Source: Marixanthomonas sp. SCSIO 43207
Lineage (GTDB): Bacteria > Bacteroidota > Bacteroidia > Flavobacteriales > Flavobacteriaceae
DNA length: 64,000 bases
NCBI RefSeq assembly: GCF_019904255.1
Contig: NZ_CP063203.1
Location: 1,054,001 to 1,118,000, forward strand
Reading direction: 5' to 3'
How positions within the stretch are numbered: the stretch's first letter is position 1; every line of letters begins with the position of its first letter. Below are positions 1 through 8,881 of this stretch, one piece after another. The position numbers were made by a program, and so were the translations under genes. The notes beneath the pieces are model-generated. The model was given only the letters and a program-made list of their open reading frames with translations, searched no databases and was not told the origin of the DNA.

Positions 1-497
1 ATGATCCTGCAGCCAACTCTATAGAAGAGGTTTATTTATCATATCCAGGGTTTTACGCAATAGTTATATATCGCTTGAGTCATGAGCTATATAAATTTGG
101 AATGCCTTTGGTACCAAGACTTATGAGTGAATACGCACATCATGTCTCTGGAGCAGATATCAACCCCGGAGCAAATATTGGAGAATCCTTTTTTCTAGAT
201 CATGCAACAGGAACAGTAATTGGAGAAACAACTATTATTAAAAATAACGTAAAAATATATCAAGGTGTAACCTTGGGGGCGCTCTCTGTAGCAAGAGAAT
301 TAAGAAATATAAAAAGGCATCCAACCGTTGAAGAAAATGTTGTTATTTATGCCAATGCAACTATTTTGGGTGGAAAAACTACAATTGGTAAAAACAGCAT
401 TATAGGAGGAAATACCTGGATTACAGATTCTATTCCGGCAAATTCAATTGTATCAAACACCAATGAAGTTAAAATTAAAACAACAGAAAATGTTTAA
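1..497 (+). CDS. cysE: Serine O-acetyltransferase (5' end cut by window)
   Basis: This enzyme acetylates serine with acetyl-CoA to give O-acetylserine, the first step of cysteine synthesis. The reading frame is open from base 3, so the true start lies left of the window. The first visible residues (DPAANSIEEVYLSYPGFYAI) and the following RLSHELYK match the N-terminal helical part of the long CysE/EpsC-type enzyme. After that comes a left-handed beta-helix of hexapeptide repeats with the conserved GADINPGANIG, DHATGTVIGE and YQGVTLGA segments. The stop overlaps the start of cysM by 8 bp, so the two are translationally coupled and supply consecutive steps. About 164 residues are visible. A TTG inside the frame at base 75 is not a credible start because the homology continues upstream of it. 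Confidence 0.95.
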   Translation, partial: DPAANSIEEVYLSYPGFYAIVIYRLSHELYKFGMPLVPRLMSEYAHHVSGADINPGANIGESFFLDHATGTVIGETTIIKNNVKIYQGVTLGALSVARELRNIKRHPTVEENVVIYANATILGGKTTIGKNSIIGGNTWITDSIPANSIVSNTNEVKIKTTENV

Positions 498-1377
498 AAA
501 CATTACCGATTTTATAGGAAATACGCCATTAATTGAAGCTCAATCTTTAATTAAAAACCCAAATATCACATTACTTTTAAAAATGGAAGGGCACAATCCC
601 GGCGGAAGTGTAAAAGATAGAGCAGCGTTTAATATGATTAAGTCTGCGCTTGATAGAGGTGATATTGATAAAAATTCAAAGCTTATTGAAGCTACAAGTG
701 GTAACACAGGTATTGCACTGGCCATGATTGCCGGAATCTTTAAGCTGAACATAGAGCTTGTAATGCCTGAAAACTCTACAAAAGAGCGAGTACAAACTAT
801 GAGAGCCTATGGAGCAAAAGTTACATTAACATCTTCAGATATAGGAATAGAAGGCGCAAGGGATTATGCAGAACAAAAAGTAGCTCAAGAAGGCTATTAT
901 TCATTTAATCAATTTGCAAATGACGATAACTGGAAGGCACACTATAAAACAACAGGTCCTGAAATTTGGAATGACACCCAAGGCAAGATAACACACTTTG
1001 TATCAGCGATGGGAACCACAGGAACTATTATGGGTACCTCTACTTACTTAAAAGAAAAAAATAATAGCATTCAAATTGTAGGAGCACAACCAACAGATGG
1101 TTCAAAAATTCCTGGGATTAGAAAATGGGAAAAAGCCTATTTGCCCAAAATATTCAATCCAAAAAAAGTAGATCAAGTAATTGATGTAAGCGAAAAAGAA
1201 GCTACCATCATGGCAAAACGATTGGCTGAAGAAGAAGGTGTTTTTTCAGGAATGAGCAGCGGCGGTAGTGTTACAGCAGCCTTAAAATTGGCCGAAACCC
1301 TAGATGGAGGTGTGATTGTAGCTATAATCTGTGATAGAGGCGATCGGTATTTATCATCCCCCTTGTTTGATGAGTAA
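490..1377 (+). CDS. cysM: Cysteine synthase B (O-acetylserine sulfhydrylase)
   Basis: This PLP enzyme replaces the acetyl group of O-acetylserine with sulfide (or thiosulfate) to make cysteine. The start chosen is ATG 490, which gives MFKNITDFIGNTPL, the usual N-terminus. An in-frame start 14 codons upstream would lie inside cysE and add non-homologous residues. The PLP lysine is in GGSVKDR (K42), the substrate/asparagine loop is TSGNTG, and the phosphate-binding loop is GTTGT. The protein has 295 residues, normal for CysM. It overlaps the end of cysE by 8 bp, so both enzymes should be made from one message. Assignment to CysM and not CysK rests on overall resemblance and length and is less certain than the family. 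Confidence 0.93.
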   Translation: MFKNITDFIGNTPLIEAQSLIKNPNITLLLKMEGHNPGGSVKDRAAFNMIKSALDRGDIDKNSKLIEATSGNTGIALAMIAGIFKLNIELVMPENSTKERVQTMRAYGAKVTLTSSDIGIEGARDYAEQKVAQEGYYSFNQFANDDNWKAHYKTTGPEIWNDTQGKITHFVSAMGTTGTIMGTSTYLKEKNNSIQIVGAQPTDGSKIPGIRKWEKAYLPKIFNPKKVDQVIDVSEKEATIMAKRLAEEEGVFSGMSSGGSVTAALKLAETLDGGVIVAIICDRGDRYLSSPLFDE

Positions 1378-1425
1378 TATTAAATAATTGCCGACACATT
1401 TCTCACCTTTAAAAGATCCTTAATT

Positions 1426-4400
1426 TTATCTAAAAGGAGCTAACGCATCCAAGGCTCTATTTACTGAAGTAATTCTATCAAAAGTTAACAACAAACGCAA
1501 ACCGTTACGGGTTTTCTTTTCTTTCATTGTTACTCGTTGTGGATGGTTTTGAACATATTGCAACACATTTGTAAACGCCGGACTTTGATAGTATGCACTT
1601 TGTTGATCACTCACAAAATAACCGACCAACTTATTTTTCTTCATTACAATGCGTTCTAGTCCCATTCTAATGGCAATCCACTTAATACGAACACTGTTTA
1701 ATAAGTCTACAGCTTCTTCAGGAAGTTCGCCAAAGCGATCAATTAATTCTTTTTCAAATTGCTGAAGCTCTTCTTCAGATTGTAGTTCGTTTAACTTTGT
1801 GTATAGGTTTAATCGTTCTGTAATACTATTTACATAATCATCAGGAAATAGTAATTCAAAATCAGTATCAAGCACAGTTTCTTTTACAAAGTCTTTTTTC
1901 TCGTGTTCGGTGCCTTCATATAAATCTTTAAATTCTTTCTCTTTCAATTCATCAATAGCTTCGGAAAGAATTTTTTGATAGGTTTCAAAACCAATCTCGT
2001 TTATAAAACCGCTTTGTTCACCACCTAATAAATCACCGGCGCCACGGATTTCTAAATCTTTCATAGCAATGTTTAAACCGCTACCCAATTCTGAAAATTG
2101 TTCTAAAGCTGTAATTCGTTTTCTAGCGTCTTCTGTCATTACCGAATAGGGAGGTGTAATAAAATAACAAAAGGCTTTTTTATTGCTTCTACCTACGCGA
2201 CCGCGCATTTGGTGTAGGTCTGACAATCCAAAATTATTCGCATTATTGATAAAAATAGTATTGGCGTTTGGTACATCCAGGCCGCTTTCAATAATGGTGG
2301 TTGAAACTAATACATCAAACTCATTGTTCATAAAACCTAGCATGAGTTTTTCTAGTTTTTTACCATCCATTTGTCCGTGACCAATGCCTATTTTTGCATC
2401 TGGAACTAAGCGTTGAATCATTCCGGCAACTTCTTTTATATTTTCAATACGATTATGAACAAAGTATACTTGACCACCACGTGATATTTCATACCGAACA
2501 GCATCACGAATACTTTCTTCACCAAAACGGATTACATGGGTTTCTACCGGATAGCGATTAGGCGGTGGTGTGGTGATAACTGATAAATCTCTTGCTGCCA
2601 TTAAGCTAAACTGCAACGTACGAGGAATAGGTGTTGCAGTCAAGGTCAAGGTATCTACATTTTCTTTTATAGTTTTTAGTTTGTCTTTTACAGCAACACC
2701 AAACTTTTGTTCTTCATCTATAATTAATAAACCAAGGTCTTTAAACTCAACCGATTTATTAACCAATTGGTGCGTACCAATAACAATGTCTAGTGTTCCG
2801 TTTTTAAGATTTTCTAAAACCTTTTTACGCTCTTTTGCAGTTCTAAAACGGTTTAAATAATCTACGTTTACAGGCATTTCTGCCAATCGTTCTTGAAAGG
2901 TTTTATGATGTTGAAATGCCAAAATAGTGGTAGGAACCAATACCGCAACTTGTTTTCCGTTGTCTACGGCTTTAAAAGCAGCACGAATGGCAACTTCGGT
3001 TTTTCCAAACCCTACATCACCACAAATGAGGCGATCCATAGGCTGCTCACTTTCCATATCGCGTTTTACATCGTCGGTTGCGGTAGATTGATCTGGTGTG
3101 TCTTCATACATAAAAGAAGACTCTAGCTCTAACTGTAAATAGGAGTCTGGATCATATGCAAAACCTTTCTGTAGTCGGCGTTTTGCGTATAATTCAATTA
3201 AATTGAATGCAATTTCTTTAACCCGTTTCTTGGTTTTCTGTTTTAGTTTTTTCCAGGCGGCGCTTCCTAGTTTGTATATTTTGGGTTCTTTTCCGTCTTT
3301 TCCGTTGTATTTTGTGATTTTATGAAGCGAATGAATGCTGAGGTATAAAATATCACGTTCGCCATAAATAAGCTTAATGGCTTCTTGCTGCTTACCTTCA
3401 ACATCGATTTTTTGGAGACCGCCAAATTTTCCAATTCCGTGGTCAATATGTGTTACATAATCACCTACTTCAAGATTGGTTAATTCTTTTAGGGTGATGG
3501 CTTGTTTTTTTGCATATCCGTTTTTAAGCTGAAATTTATGATAACGCTCAAAAATTTGATGATCTGTGTAACACACATTTTTTTGGTCATCATCAATAAA
3601 GCCTTGATATAAAGGAAATACAACGGTTTGATATTCACTTACGTGTTGCTCAGCATCTTCAAAAATATCATGAAAGCGTTTTGCTTGTTGCTCACTGCTG
3701 CAAAAAATATAATTTTTGTAACCGTTCTCTACATTTGCATTTAGGTTTTCAATCAATAGATTAAATTGCTTATTGAAAGAAGGTTGAGGTTTTGTATTAA
3801 ACGAAATAGAATTTGCCTCAGATTTACTGCTTAAATGTACCGTTGAAAATTCAGAAAGTTGTTTATTTATAACTTCAGAAGTGCAAAAAAGTTCTGCTGG
3901 TTTACTTTGTTTTACTTCGCCAGAGGCTTCGTTAAATGCTTGAGTTGCTTTTTCAAAAAGTTTGTCAATACTGCTGCTAATTACTTCTTCATTTTTCAGA
4001 AAAACAATTGTTTTTGATGCAATATATTTTAAGAAACTCTCTCGGGTTTCTTCCATCATTTTGTTTTCAACGTTGGGAATGATAGAAATTTTCTTCAGTT
4101 GTGCGTCACTCAGTTGTGTTTCTACATCAAAGGTGCGAATACTGTCAACTTCATCACCAAAAAACTCAATTCTATATGGCTCATCATTACTAAAACTGAA
4201 CACATCTAGAATACCACCACGTACAGAAAACTCTCCGGGCTCGGTTACAAAATCGGTGCGCTTAAACTTGTATTCAAACAAAACCTCATTTACAAAATCA
4301 ATTGAAACTTCTTCACCTATTTTTAGTTTTAAGGTGTTTTTTTCCAGTTCTTTTCTGGTAACCACCTTTTCAAAAAGTGCTTCAGGATACGTTACAATTA

Positions 4401-4758
4401 TTGCGGGTTTTCGGCGAGAGTTGATGCGGTTTAGCACTTCACTACGCAACAAAACGTTGGCATTATCGGTTTCTTCAATTTGATAGGGTCGCCGATAACT
4501 TCCAGGGTAGAAAAGGACGTTTTGATCTCCCAGTAAGTTTTCCAAATCGTTTAAGTGATAGGCTGCTTCTTCTTTGTCATTCAAAATGAGTAAAAAGGGT
4601 TTTTCTGAAGTATTAAAAACTTCAGCAATAACAATAGAAGTAGCAGAGCCAACCAATCCTGAAATAGAAGTCTTTTTTTCAGAATTTGATATAGCTTCCC
4701 CAAGTTTCCCAGCTTGAGGAGACTTTGAAAAAAGTGAATTTACAACCGTTTTGCTCAT
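1426..4758 (-). CDS. mfd: Transcription-repair coupling factor Mfd
   Basis: Mfd is an ATP-driven DNA translocase that removes RNA polymerase stalled at lesions and recruits UvrA to start nucleotide excision repair. At 1110 residues it is full length. Domains in order: UvrB-like N-terminal region (about 1-330), RNA-polymerase-interacting CarD-like domain (about 425-500, with GDYVTHIDHGIGKF), RecG-like helicase with Walker A GDVGFGKTE near 580-588 and a DEEQ box near 681, then the C-terminal TRCF domain. It is transcribed alone, divergent from the DoxX operon. A TAnnTTTG -7 box lies only 7 bases before the start codon, so the message is expected to be almost leaderless. Confidence 0.97.
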   Translation of the reverse strand: MSKTVVNSLFSKSPQAGKLGEAISNSEKKTSISGLVGSATSIVIAEVFNTSEKPFLLILNDKEEAAYHLNDLENLLGDQNVLFYPGSYRRPYQIEETDNANVLLRSEVLNRINSRRKPAIIVTYPEALFEKVVTRKELEKNTLKLKIGEEVSIDFVNEVLFEYKFKRTDFVTEPGEFSVRGGILDVFSFSNDEPYRIEFFGDEVDSIRTFDVETQLSDAQLKKISIIPNVENKMMEETRESFLKYIASKTIVFLKNEEVISSSIDKLFEKATQAFNEASGEVKQSKPAELFCTSEVINKQLSEFSTVHLSSKSEANSISFNTKPQPSFNKQFNLLIENLNANVENGYKNYIFCSSEQQAKRFHDIFEDAEQHVSEYQTVVFPLYQGFIDDDQKNVCYTDHQIFERYHKFQLKNGYAKKQAITLKELTNLEVGDYVTHIDHGIGKFGGLQKIDVEGKQQEAIKLIYGERDILYLSIHSLHKITKYNGKDGKEPKIYKLGSAAWKKLKQKTKKRVKEIAFNLIELYAKRRLQKGFAYDPDSYLQLELESSFMYEDTPDQSTATDDVKRDMESEQPMDRLICGDVGFGKTEVAIRAAFKAVDNGKQVAVLVPTTILAFQHHKTFQERLAEMPVNVDYLNRFRTAKERKKVLENLKNGTLDIVIGTHQLVNKSVEFKDLGLLIIDEEQKFGVAVKDKLKTIKENVDTLTLTATPIPRTLQFSLMAARDLSVITTPPPNRYPVETHVIRFGEESIRDAVRYEISRGGQVYFVHNRIENIKEVAGMIQRLVPDAKIGIGHGQMDGKKLEKLMLGFMNNEFDVLVSTTIIESGLDVPNANTIFINNANNFGLSDLHQMRGRVGRSNKKAFCYFITPPYSVMTEDARKRITALEQFSELGSGLNIAMKDLEIRGAGDLLGGEQSGFINEIGFETYQKILSEAIDELKEKEFKDLYEGTEHEKKDFVKETVLDTDFELLFPDDYVNSITERLNLYTKLNELQSEEELQQFEKELIDRFGELPEEAVDLLNSVRIKWIAIRMGLERIVMKKNKLVGYFVSDQQSAYYQSPAFTNVLQYVQNHPQRVTMKEKKTRNGLRLLLTFDRITSVNRALDALAPFR

Positions 4759-4765
4759 AAAGGCG

Positions 4766-4773
4766 CAAAGATA
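4766..4773 (-). promoter_or_regulatory. Bacteroidota -7 promoter element of mfd
   Basis: Read on the minus strand the bases are TATCTTTG, an exact TAnnTTTG match. Seven bases separate it from the mfd ATG. No -33 TTG is found at standard spacing, so this rests on the -7 box alone. Confidence 0.5.
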
Positions 4774-4863
4774 CTATCTTACAACTTTATTATCAGCAAG
4801 GCTACAGAGTTTTATCATTTTCATAACACAATTAGGATTTTGCATTGAGTAATTTTAGTTAAT

Positions 4864-5298
4864 ATGAAAAAGATTAGTAATAATCAGTTAGCATTTTTTA
4901 TTGCCCGAATAACCATCGGGATTAATTTATTGGTCCACGGATTAGTTAGGATACCTAAATTGGAAGCTTTTGCAAACGGAATAGTAAAAGGTTTTTCTGA
5001 AACCTACTTACCTGAAATGTTGATTACCCCATTTGCATTTAGTATACCTTTTATTGAATTTATTATAGGAAGTCTACTGTTAATAGGCTGGAAAACAAAA
5101 CATGCAGCCGCTGCCGGAGGATTTTTAATTGCATTATTAATCTTAGGTTCTGCTTTTAAAGAAGATTGGGGAGCCGTAGGAACCCAAATGGTGTATGCAA
5201 TCTTTTTCTTTTTATTATTAAAAAACTTAGACCATAATTATTGGTCTATCGATACAAACGCAAGAAAAAAAATTGATGGATTTAAAACTGAAAGATAA
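4864..5298 (+). CDS. DoxX family membrane protein
   Basis: A small integral membrane protein of 144 residues with four predicted transmembrane helices. The N-terminal pattern FFIARITIGINLLVHGLVRI is typical of the DoxX/DUF417-like superfamily, whose members are often found with oxidoreductases but rarely have a proven reaction. It is the first gene of a three-gene operon. Its last 23 bases overlap the start of the following short-chain dehydrogenase, which is followed 3 bases later by a flavin disulfide reductase. This context suggests a role in redox or electrophile handling, which is inference only. Confidence 0.8.
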   Translation: MKKISNNQLAFFIARITIGINLLVHGLVRIPKLEAFANGIVKGFSETYLPEMLITPFAFSIPFIEFIIGSLLLIGWKTKHAAAAGGFLIALLILGSAFKEDWGAVGTQMVYAIFFFLLLKNLDHNYWSIDTNARKKIDGFKTER

Positions 5299-6058
5299 AC
5301 GAGTACTTATAACAGGGTCAACCAAAGGAATTGGCTATGCAACTGCAAAATTATTTGCTGAAGAAGGCGCACACGTTATTTTAAACGGACGTAGTGAACA
5401 ATCTATACAAACCGCAAAAAGCGCCATAGAAAAAAGCGTTAAAAATGCATCTGTAAGTGGTGTAATTTGTGATTTTTCAAAACCTGTTGAAGTAGGTAAA
5501 CTTATTGAAGAAGTAAAAGAGGTTGATATCCTCATAAATAATGTAGGAATTTTTAATCCTAATGAGTTTTTAGATATACCAGACGAAGAGTGGCAACAGT
5601 TTTATGATATAAATGTAATGAGCGGTGTGCGTTTATCACGAGCTTTTTTACCCAAGATGATGGAAAATAATTGGGGACGTATCATCTTTATATCTAGCGA
5701 AAGTGCGATAAACATTCCTGTAGAGATGATTCATTATGGTATGACAAAAACAGCACAACTGGCTATTTCTAGGGGAATCGCAGAAACCACTAAAGGAACC
5801 AATGTTACGGTTAACAGTGTTTTACCAGGACCTACACTTTCAAATGGGGTAAAAGAAATGACCGGCATTAAAGATGGAAAAACTAAAAAGGAAGTAGAAC
5901 AAGAGTTTTTTAATACCGAACGGCCAACCTCAATTATTCAACGATTTGCAGCTCCAGAAGAAGTAGCTTCTATGGTTGCTTATGTTGCAAGTCCGTTGGC
6001 TTCGGCAACAAATGGTGCAGCACTTCGAGTAGATGGCGGTGTAATCAAAACAATATAA
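5276..6058 (+). CDS. Short-chain dehydrogenase/reductase (SDR) family oxidoreductase
   Basis: A classical NAD(P)-dependent SDR of 260 residues. The cofactor-binding TGSTKGIG is at 13-20, NNVG at 88-91, the catalytic serine in the FISSES segment (140-141) and the catalytic pair Y154 and K158 in YGMTK. The C-terminal end with RVDGGVIK is typical of FabG-like SDRs. Substrate is unknown. ATG 5276 is preferred over the TTG three bases earlier because it gives MDLKLKDKRVLITG, the usual short lead-in. The gene overlaps the DoxX gene by 23 bp and ends 3 bases before the next gene, so it is the middle member of a tight operon. Confidence 0.9.
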   Translation: MDLKLKDKRVLITGSTKGIGYATAKLFAEEGAHVILNGRSEQSIQTAKSAIEKSVKNASVSGVICDFSKPVEVGKLIEEVKEVDILINNVGIFNPNEFLDIPDEEWQQFYDINVMSGVRLSRAFLPKMMENNWGRIIFISSESAINIPVEMIHYGMTKTAQLAISRGIAETTKGTNVTVNSVLPGPTLSNGVKEMTGIKDGKTKKEVEQEFFNTERPTSIIQRFAAPEEVASMVAYVASPLASATNGAALRVDGGVIKTI

Positions 6059-6061
6059 AAG

Positions 6062-7414
6062 ATGGCAATTGAAGAATTTGATGTTTTTGTAATAGGAAGC
6101 GGAACAGCCGGCAAAAGTGTAGCCTATGATTGCGTAGAAGCCGGAATGCGTGTTGCTATAGCAGATAATAGGGAGTTTGGAGGTACGTGTGCAAATCGAG
6201 GATGTGATCCCAAAAAAGTATTGGTTGGTGTAACCGAAGCAATGCAACTTTCAGCAAATTTAAAAGGAAAAGGGATTGTTTCTACACCAGAAATAAACTG
6301 GAGTGATATTCAAAAATTTAAATCAACATTTACAGATGCAGTACCTGCCGCAACTGAACGTGATTTAAAAGAAGCTGGTATAAAAATGTATCACCAGTCT
6401 CCTCGTTTTTTAGATGAAAATACACTTTCTGTTGAAGGAAAAACTGTAAAAACAAAGAAAATTGTCATTGCAACGGGACAAACAGCAATGCAACTTAAAA
6501 TACCGGGTAGAGAATATTTAAAAATAAGTGATGATTTTCTTGATTTGCCAGAATTACCTGAAAGCATCGTTTTTGTAGGTGCCGGATACATTGGGATGGA
6601 GTTTGCCCATATAGCTGCTCGATGTGGTGCAAAAGTTACTGTGGTTGAGTTTGGCTCTAGACCCCTTGCACCATTTGATAAAGATGTGGTTAGTCATCTT
6701 ACAGAGGCTTCAGAAAAATTGGGAATCAACTTTATTTTTAACGCAGAAGTCACAAAAGTAGAACAGCTTCAGAAAAATTATAGAGTGGTTTACAATCAAA
6801 ATGGAACAGAAAATTCAATCAAAGCCAGAATGGTTTTTAATACAGCCGGGCGTGTTCCTTCCATAGCTGATTTAGATTTAGATCAAGGTAATGTAGCGTT
6901 TGAAAAAGATGGAATATCTGTCAATGAGTATCTTCAAAGTACTAGCAACCCTTCTGTATTTGCTTGTGGTGATGTTTCGGCAAGTGGTTCGCTGCCCTTA
7001 ACGCCCACTTCTTCTCAAGAGGCGAGAATCGTTTCAGAAAACATTCGTAATAAATCAATGATTGAAATGAATTTTCCGCCGGTTCCATCGGTTGTTTTTA
7101 CAATTCCCCAAATGGCAGCTATTGGTTTAACCGAAGAAGAAGCCCAGAAAAACGGATACGAGTATGTTGTAGAATATAAAAGTGTTCCTAAATGGTTTAA
7201 CTCTAAGCGTATTAATGAAGAAGTGTATGCCTATAAAACTATTGTTGATAAAGAGACTCGACTCATTTTGGGAGCTCATATTATTTCGCATCAAGCCGGA
7301 GAAATGATTAACTTATTTGTATTGGCAATGTGCGGTAAACTGAAATGCGAAGATTTAAAAGCTATGATTTTTGCTTATCCCACTTGGGGTAACGATATTA
7401 AAGGAATGGTTTGA
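6062..7414 (+). CDS. FAD/NAD(P)-dependent disulfide-reductase-like oxidoreductase (glutathione/mercuric reductase family)
   Basis: A 450-residue class-I pyridine nucleotide-disulfide oxidoreductase. The FAD site IGSGTAG is at 11-17 and the redox-active disulfide is GTCANRGC (C43, C48). The NAD(P) Rossmann motif GAGYIGMEFA is near 172, a second FAD segment FACGDV is near 300, and a dimerisation domain follows. The segment that in glutathione reductase carries the catalytic His-Pro-Thr reads FAYPTWGND here, so the acid/base histidine is replaced by tyrosine. This argues against a plain glutathione or dihydrolipoamide dehydrogenase role. It is the third gene of the DoxX-SDR operon and ends 8 bases from the convergent TspO-like gene. 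Confidence 0.85.
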   Translation: MAIEEFDVFVIGSGTAGKSVAYDCVEAGMRVAIADNREFGGTCANRGCDPKKVLVGVTEAMQLSANLKGKGIVSTPEINWSDIQKFKSTFTDAVPAATERDLKEAGIKMYHQSPRFLDENTLSVEGKTVKTKKIVIATGQTAMQLKIPGREYLKISDDFLDLPELPESIVFVGAGYIGMEFAHIAARCGAKVTVVEFGSRPLAPFDKDVVSHLTEASEKLGINFIFNAEVTKVEQLQKNYRVVYNQNGTENSIKARMVFNTAGRVPSIADLDLDQGNVAFEKDGISVNEYLQSTSNPSVFACGDVSASGSLPLTPTSSQEARIVSENIRNKSMIEMNFPPVPSVVFTIPQMAAIGLTEEEAQKNGYEYVVEYKSVPKWFNSKRINEEVYAYKTIVDKETRLILGAHIISHQAGEMINLFVLAMCGKLKCEDLKAMIFAYPTWGNDIKGMV

Positions 7415-7422
7415 TAAAGCTG

Positions 7423-8223
7423 TTATTCTTTTCTTATATACTCTTTACATTTTTCTATAGGACTGGTTTTTCGATTTTTAAAACCGTGAATACCGCTACT
7501 TATAAATAAAATTGTAGCTGTAATCAAACTTGTATATACAACAAGAAGATTATTTTCCCAATTGGCAACGGCAATAGCCACTAATGCCCAAACCCCTACT
7601 AAGGCAAACTCGCGCATATTACGTTTCCAAGTAACAGCAAGATTAATAATGCCGGCAATGATAATCATAAGTACTGTCCAAGAAGTTTCAGAAAAACCCC
7701 AACCATCCCAGCTAATACTACTTAAATAAGCAGCTACATTGGCAATACTTGCAACTGTAACCCAACCACTGTAAAAAACAAAGGGCCACCATAAAAAAGT
7801 AATTACCGAAATGGGCGCATCCCATAGCTCCATACTATTATTTACAACTATTTTAAGTAGAGAATATAAAAGAACAAACATGGCTATTATAGAAAAGCTT
7901 ATATAACCATATAACCAAAAAGTAACCCATACCATATTGGCAACACACGAGAGGACAAACCACCAGCCGGTTTTTAGTATAAAAGCATCGTCTCGTACAC
8001 TGGTAAACAAACTGCGACTTTGGTACACAACAAATCCTAAAAGCAATAAATAAATAAGACCCCAAATAGAAAATGCATACCCTGCCGGTGTAAATAAGGT
8101 GTTCATCGAGGCCGAAACTTCACCAATAGTTGTATTATTAATAGCTCCAGTATTTGATAGATAGTTTACAAAAACAGTTGCTATAAATGCGATGATGTTG
8201 GCAATTTGTAGTGTTTTTTTCAT
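7423..8223 (-). CDS. TspO/MBR-like tryptophan-rich membrane protein
   Basis: A membrane protein of 266 residues with about seven or eight hydrophobic helices. The segments FTPAGYAFSIWGLIYL and WWPFVFYSGW, and the many tryptophans, resemble the TspO/MBR (tryptophan-rich sensory) family. That family binds porphyrins or other small hydrophobic ligands. The protein is longer than classical five-helix TspO (about 160 residues), so it belongs to the extended bacterial branch, and the family link is made from motif resemblance. It ends 8 bases from the end of the convergent reductase gene and starts 22 bases from the end of the pdeM-like gene, which reads in the same direction. Confidence 0.65.
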   Translation of the reverse strand: MKKTLQIANIIAFIATVFVNYLSNTGAINNTTIGEVSASMNTLFTPAGYAFSIWGLIYLLLLGFVVYQSRSLFTSVRDDAFILKTGWWFVLSCVANMVWVTFWLYGYISFSIIAMFVLLYSLLKIVVNNSMELWDAPISVITFLWWPFVFYSGWVTVASIANVAAYLSSISWDGWGFSETSWTVLMIIIAGIINLAVTWKRNMREFALVGVWALVAIAVANWENNLLVVYTSLITATILFISSGIHGFKNRKTSPIEKCKEYIRKE

Positions 8224-8245
8224 AGATGATTAAATATAATAAAAG

Positions 8246-8881
8246 TTATGATAAACAAATTACTTCTCCTTCTACAATTGCGTAAACCGTATCATTTTCT
8301 GAAGGATGTAAAATGTGCTTTCCGGTAAAGTTTCCGAAGGCAGGCAAAATTAACTGTTGCTTCGTTTTGTAAAAACAAGACAATTTTATAGACTGTCTTC
8401 CGCTTCCTTGCATTTTAATACCCGGATGAATATGTCCTGAAAAGTTAAAATATCCATCCCGCTCGGTTGGGTGATGGGTTAATAAAAATTTTTTAATCTG
8501 AAGTTCATTAACCACTTGAATCCCTAAATCTTCAAATTTGTGAGGAGAGATTATGTCGTGGTTTCCGCTAATTAAAATAATATCTGCTTTGGTTTTTTGG
8601 GTCCACGTTTCAAATAATTTCCATTCATTGTTTAAGGTGCTATGAAACAAATCACCCAAAAAGCAAATTGTACTAGGGTTGTGTCGTGCAATTGCTTCTT
8701 CTAATTTTTTATAATTTGTTGAAGAAGCTTTTGAAGGTACGGCGGCTCCATATTTTCTGAAATGAGCCACTTTACCAAAATGAACATCTGCAATTAATAG
8801 CATATCTTGATTGCGCCAAAAGATTGCTCCGGTTGGGTCTAGACCAAATATTTCATCACAAATAGTAATGTCTTGCATCAT
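8246..8881 (-). CDS. pdeM: Ligase-associated metallophosphoesterase (PdeM-type endonuclease)
   Basis: A 211-residue binuclear metallophosphoesterase. All metal motifs are present: ADVHFGK with D32 and H34, LGDLFH (GD at 76-77), SGNHD at 105-109, LTHHP and FSGHIHPG. In characterised bacteria this member of the ligase-associated cluster is a manganese-dependent single-strand DNA endonuclease/phosphodiesterase. It is the last gene of a four-gene operon, and its ATG overlaps the helicase stop by 4 bp (ATGA). Family and context agree, so the call is firm. The exact nucleic-acid substrate in this organism is not shown by the sequence. Confidence 0.92.
   Translation of the reverse strand: MMQDITICDEIFGLDPTGAIFWRNQDMLLIADVHFGKVAHFRKYGAAVPSKASSTNYKKLEEAIARHNPSTICFLGDLFHSTLNNEWKLFETWTQKTKADIILISGNHDIISPHKFEDLGIQVVNELQIKKFLLTHHPTERDGYFNFSGHIHPGIKMQGSGRQSIKLSCFYKTKQQLILPAFGNFTGKHILHPSENDTVYAIVEGEVICLS

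Noticed and set aside
540-752. Reading frame on the minus strand inside cysM, and many similar frames opposite mfd, fbp, the helicase and other long genes
   Set aside because: They are complements of well-supported genes, have no recognisable domain or start context, and vanish when the true gene is taken.
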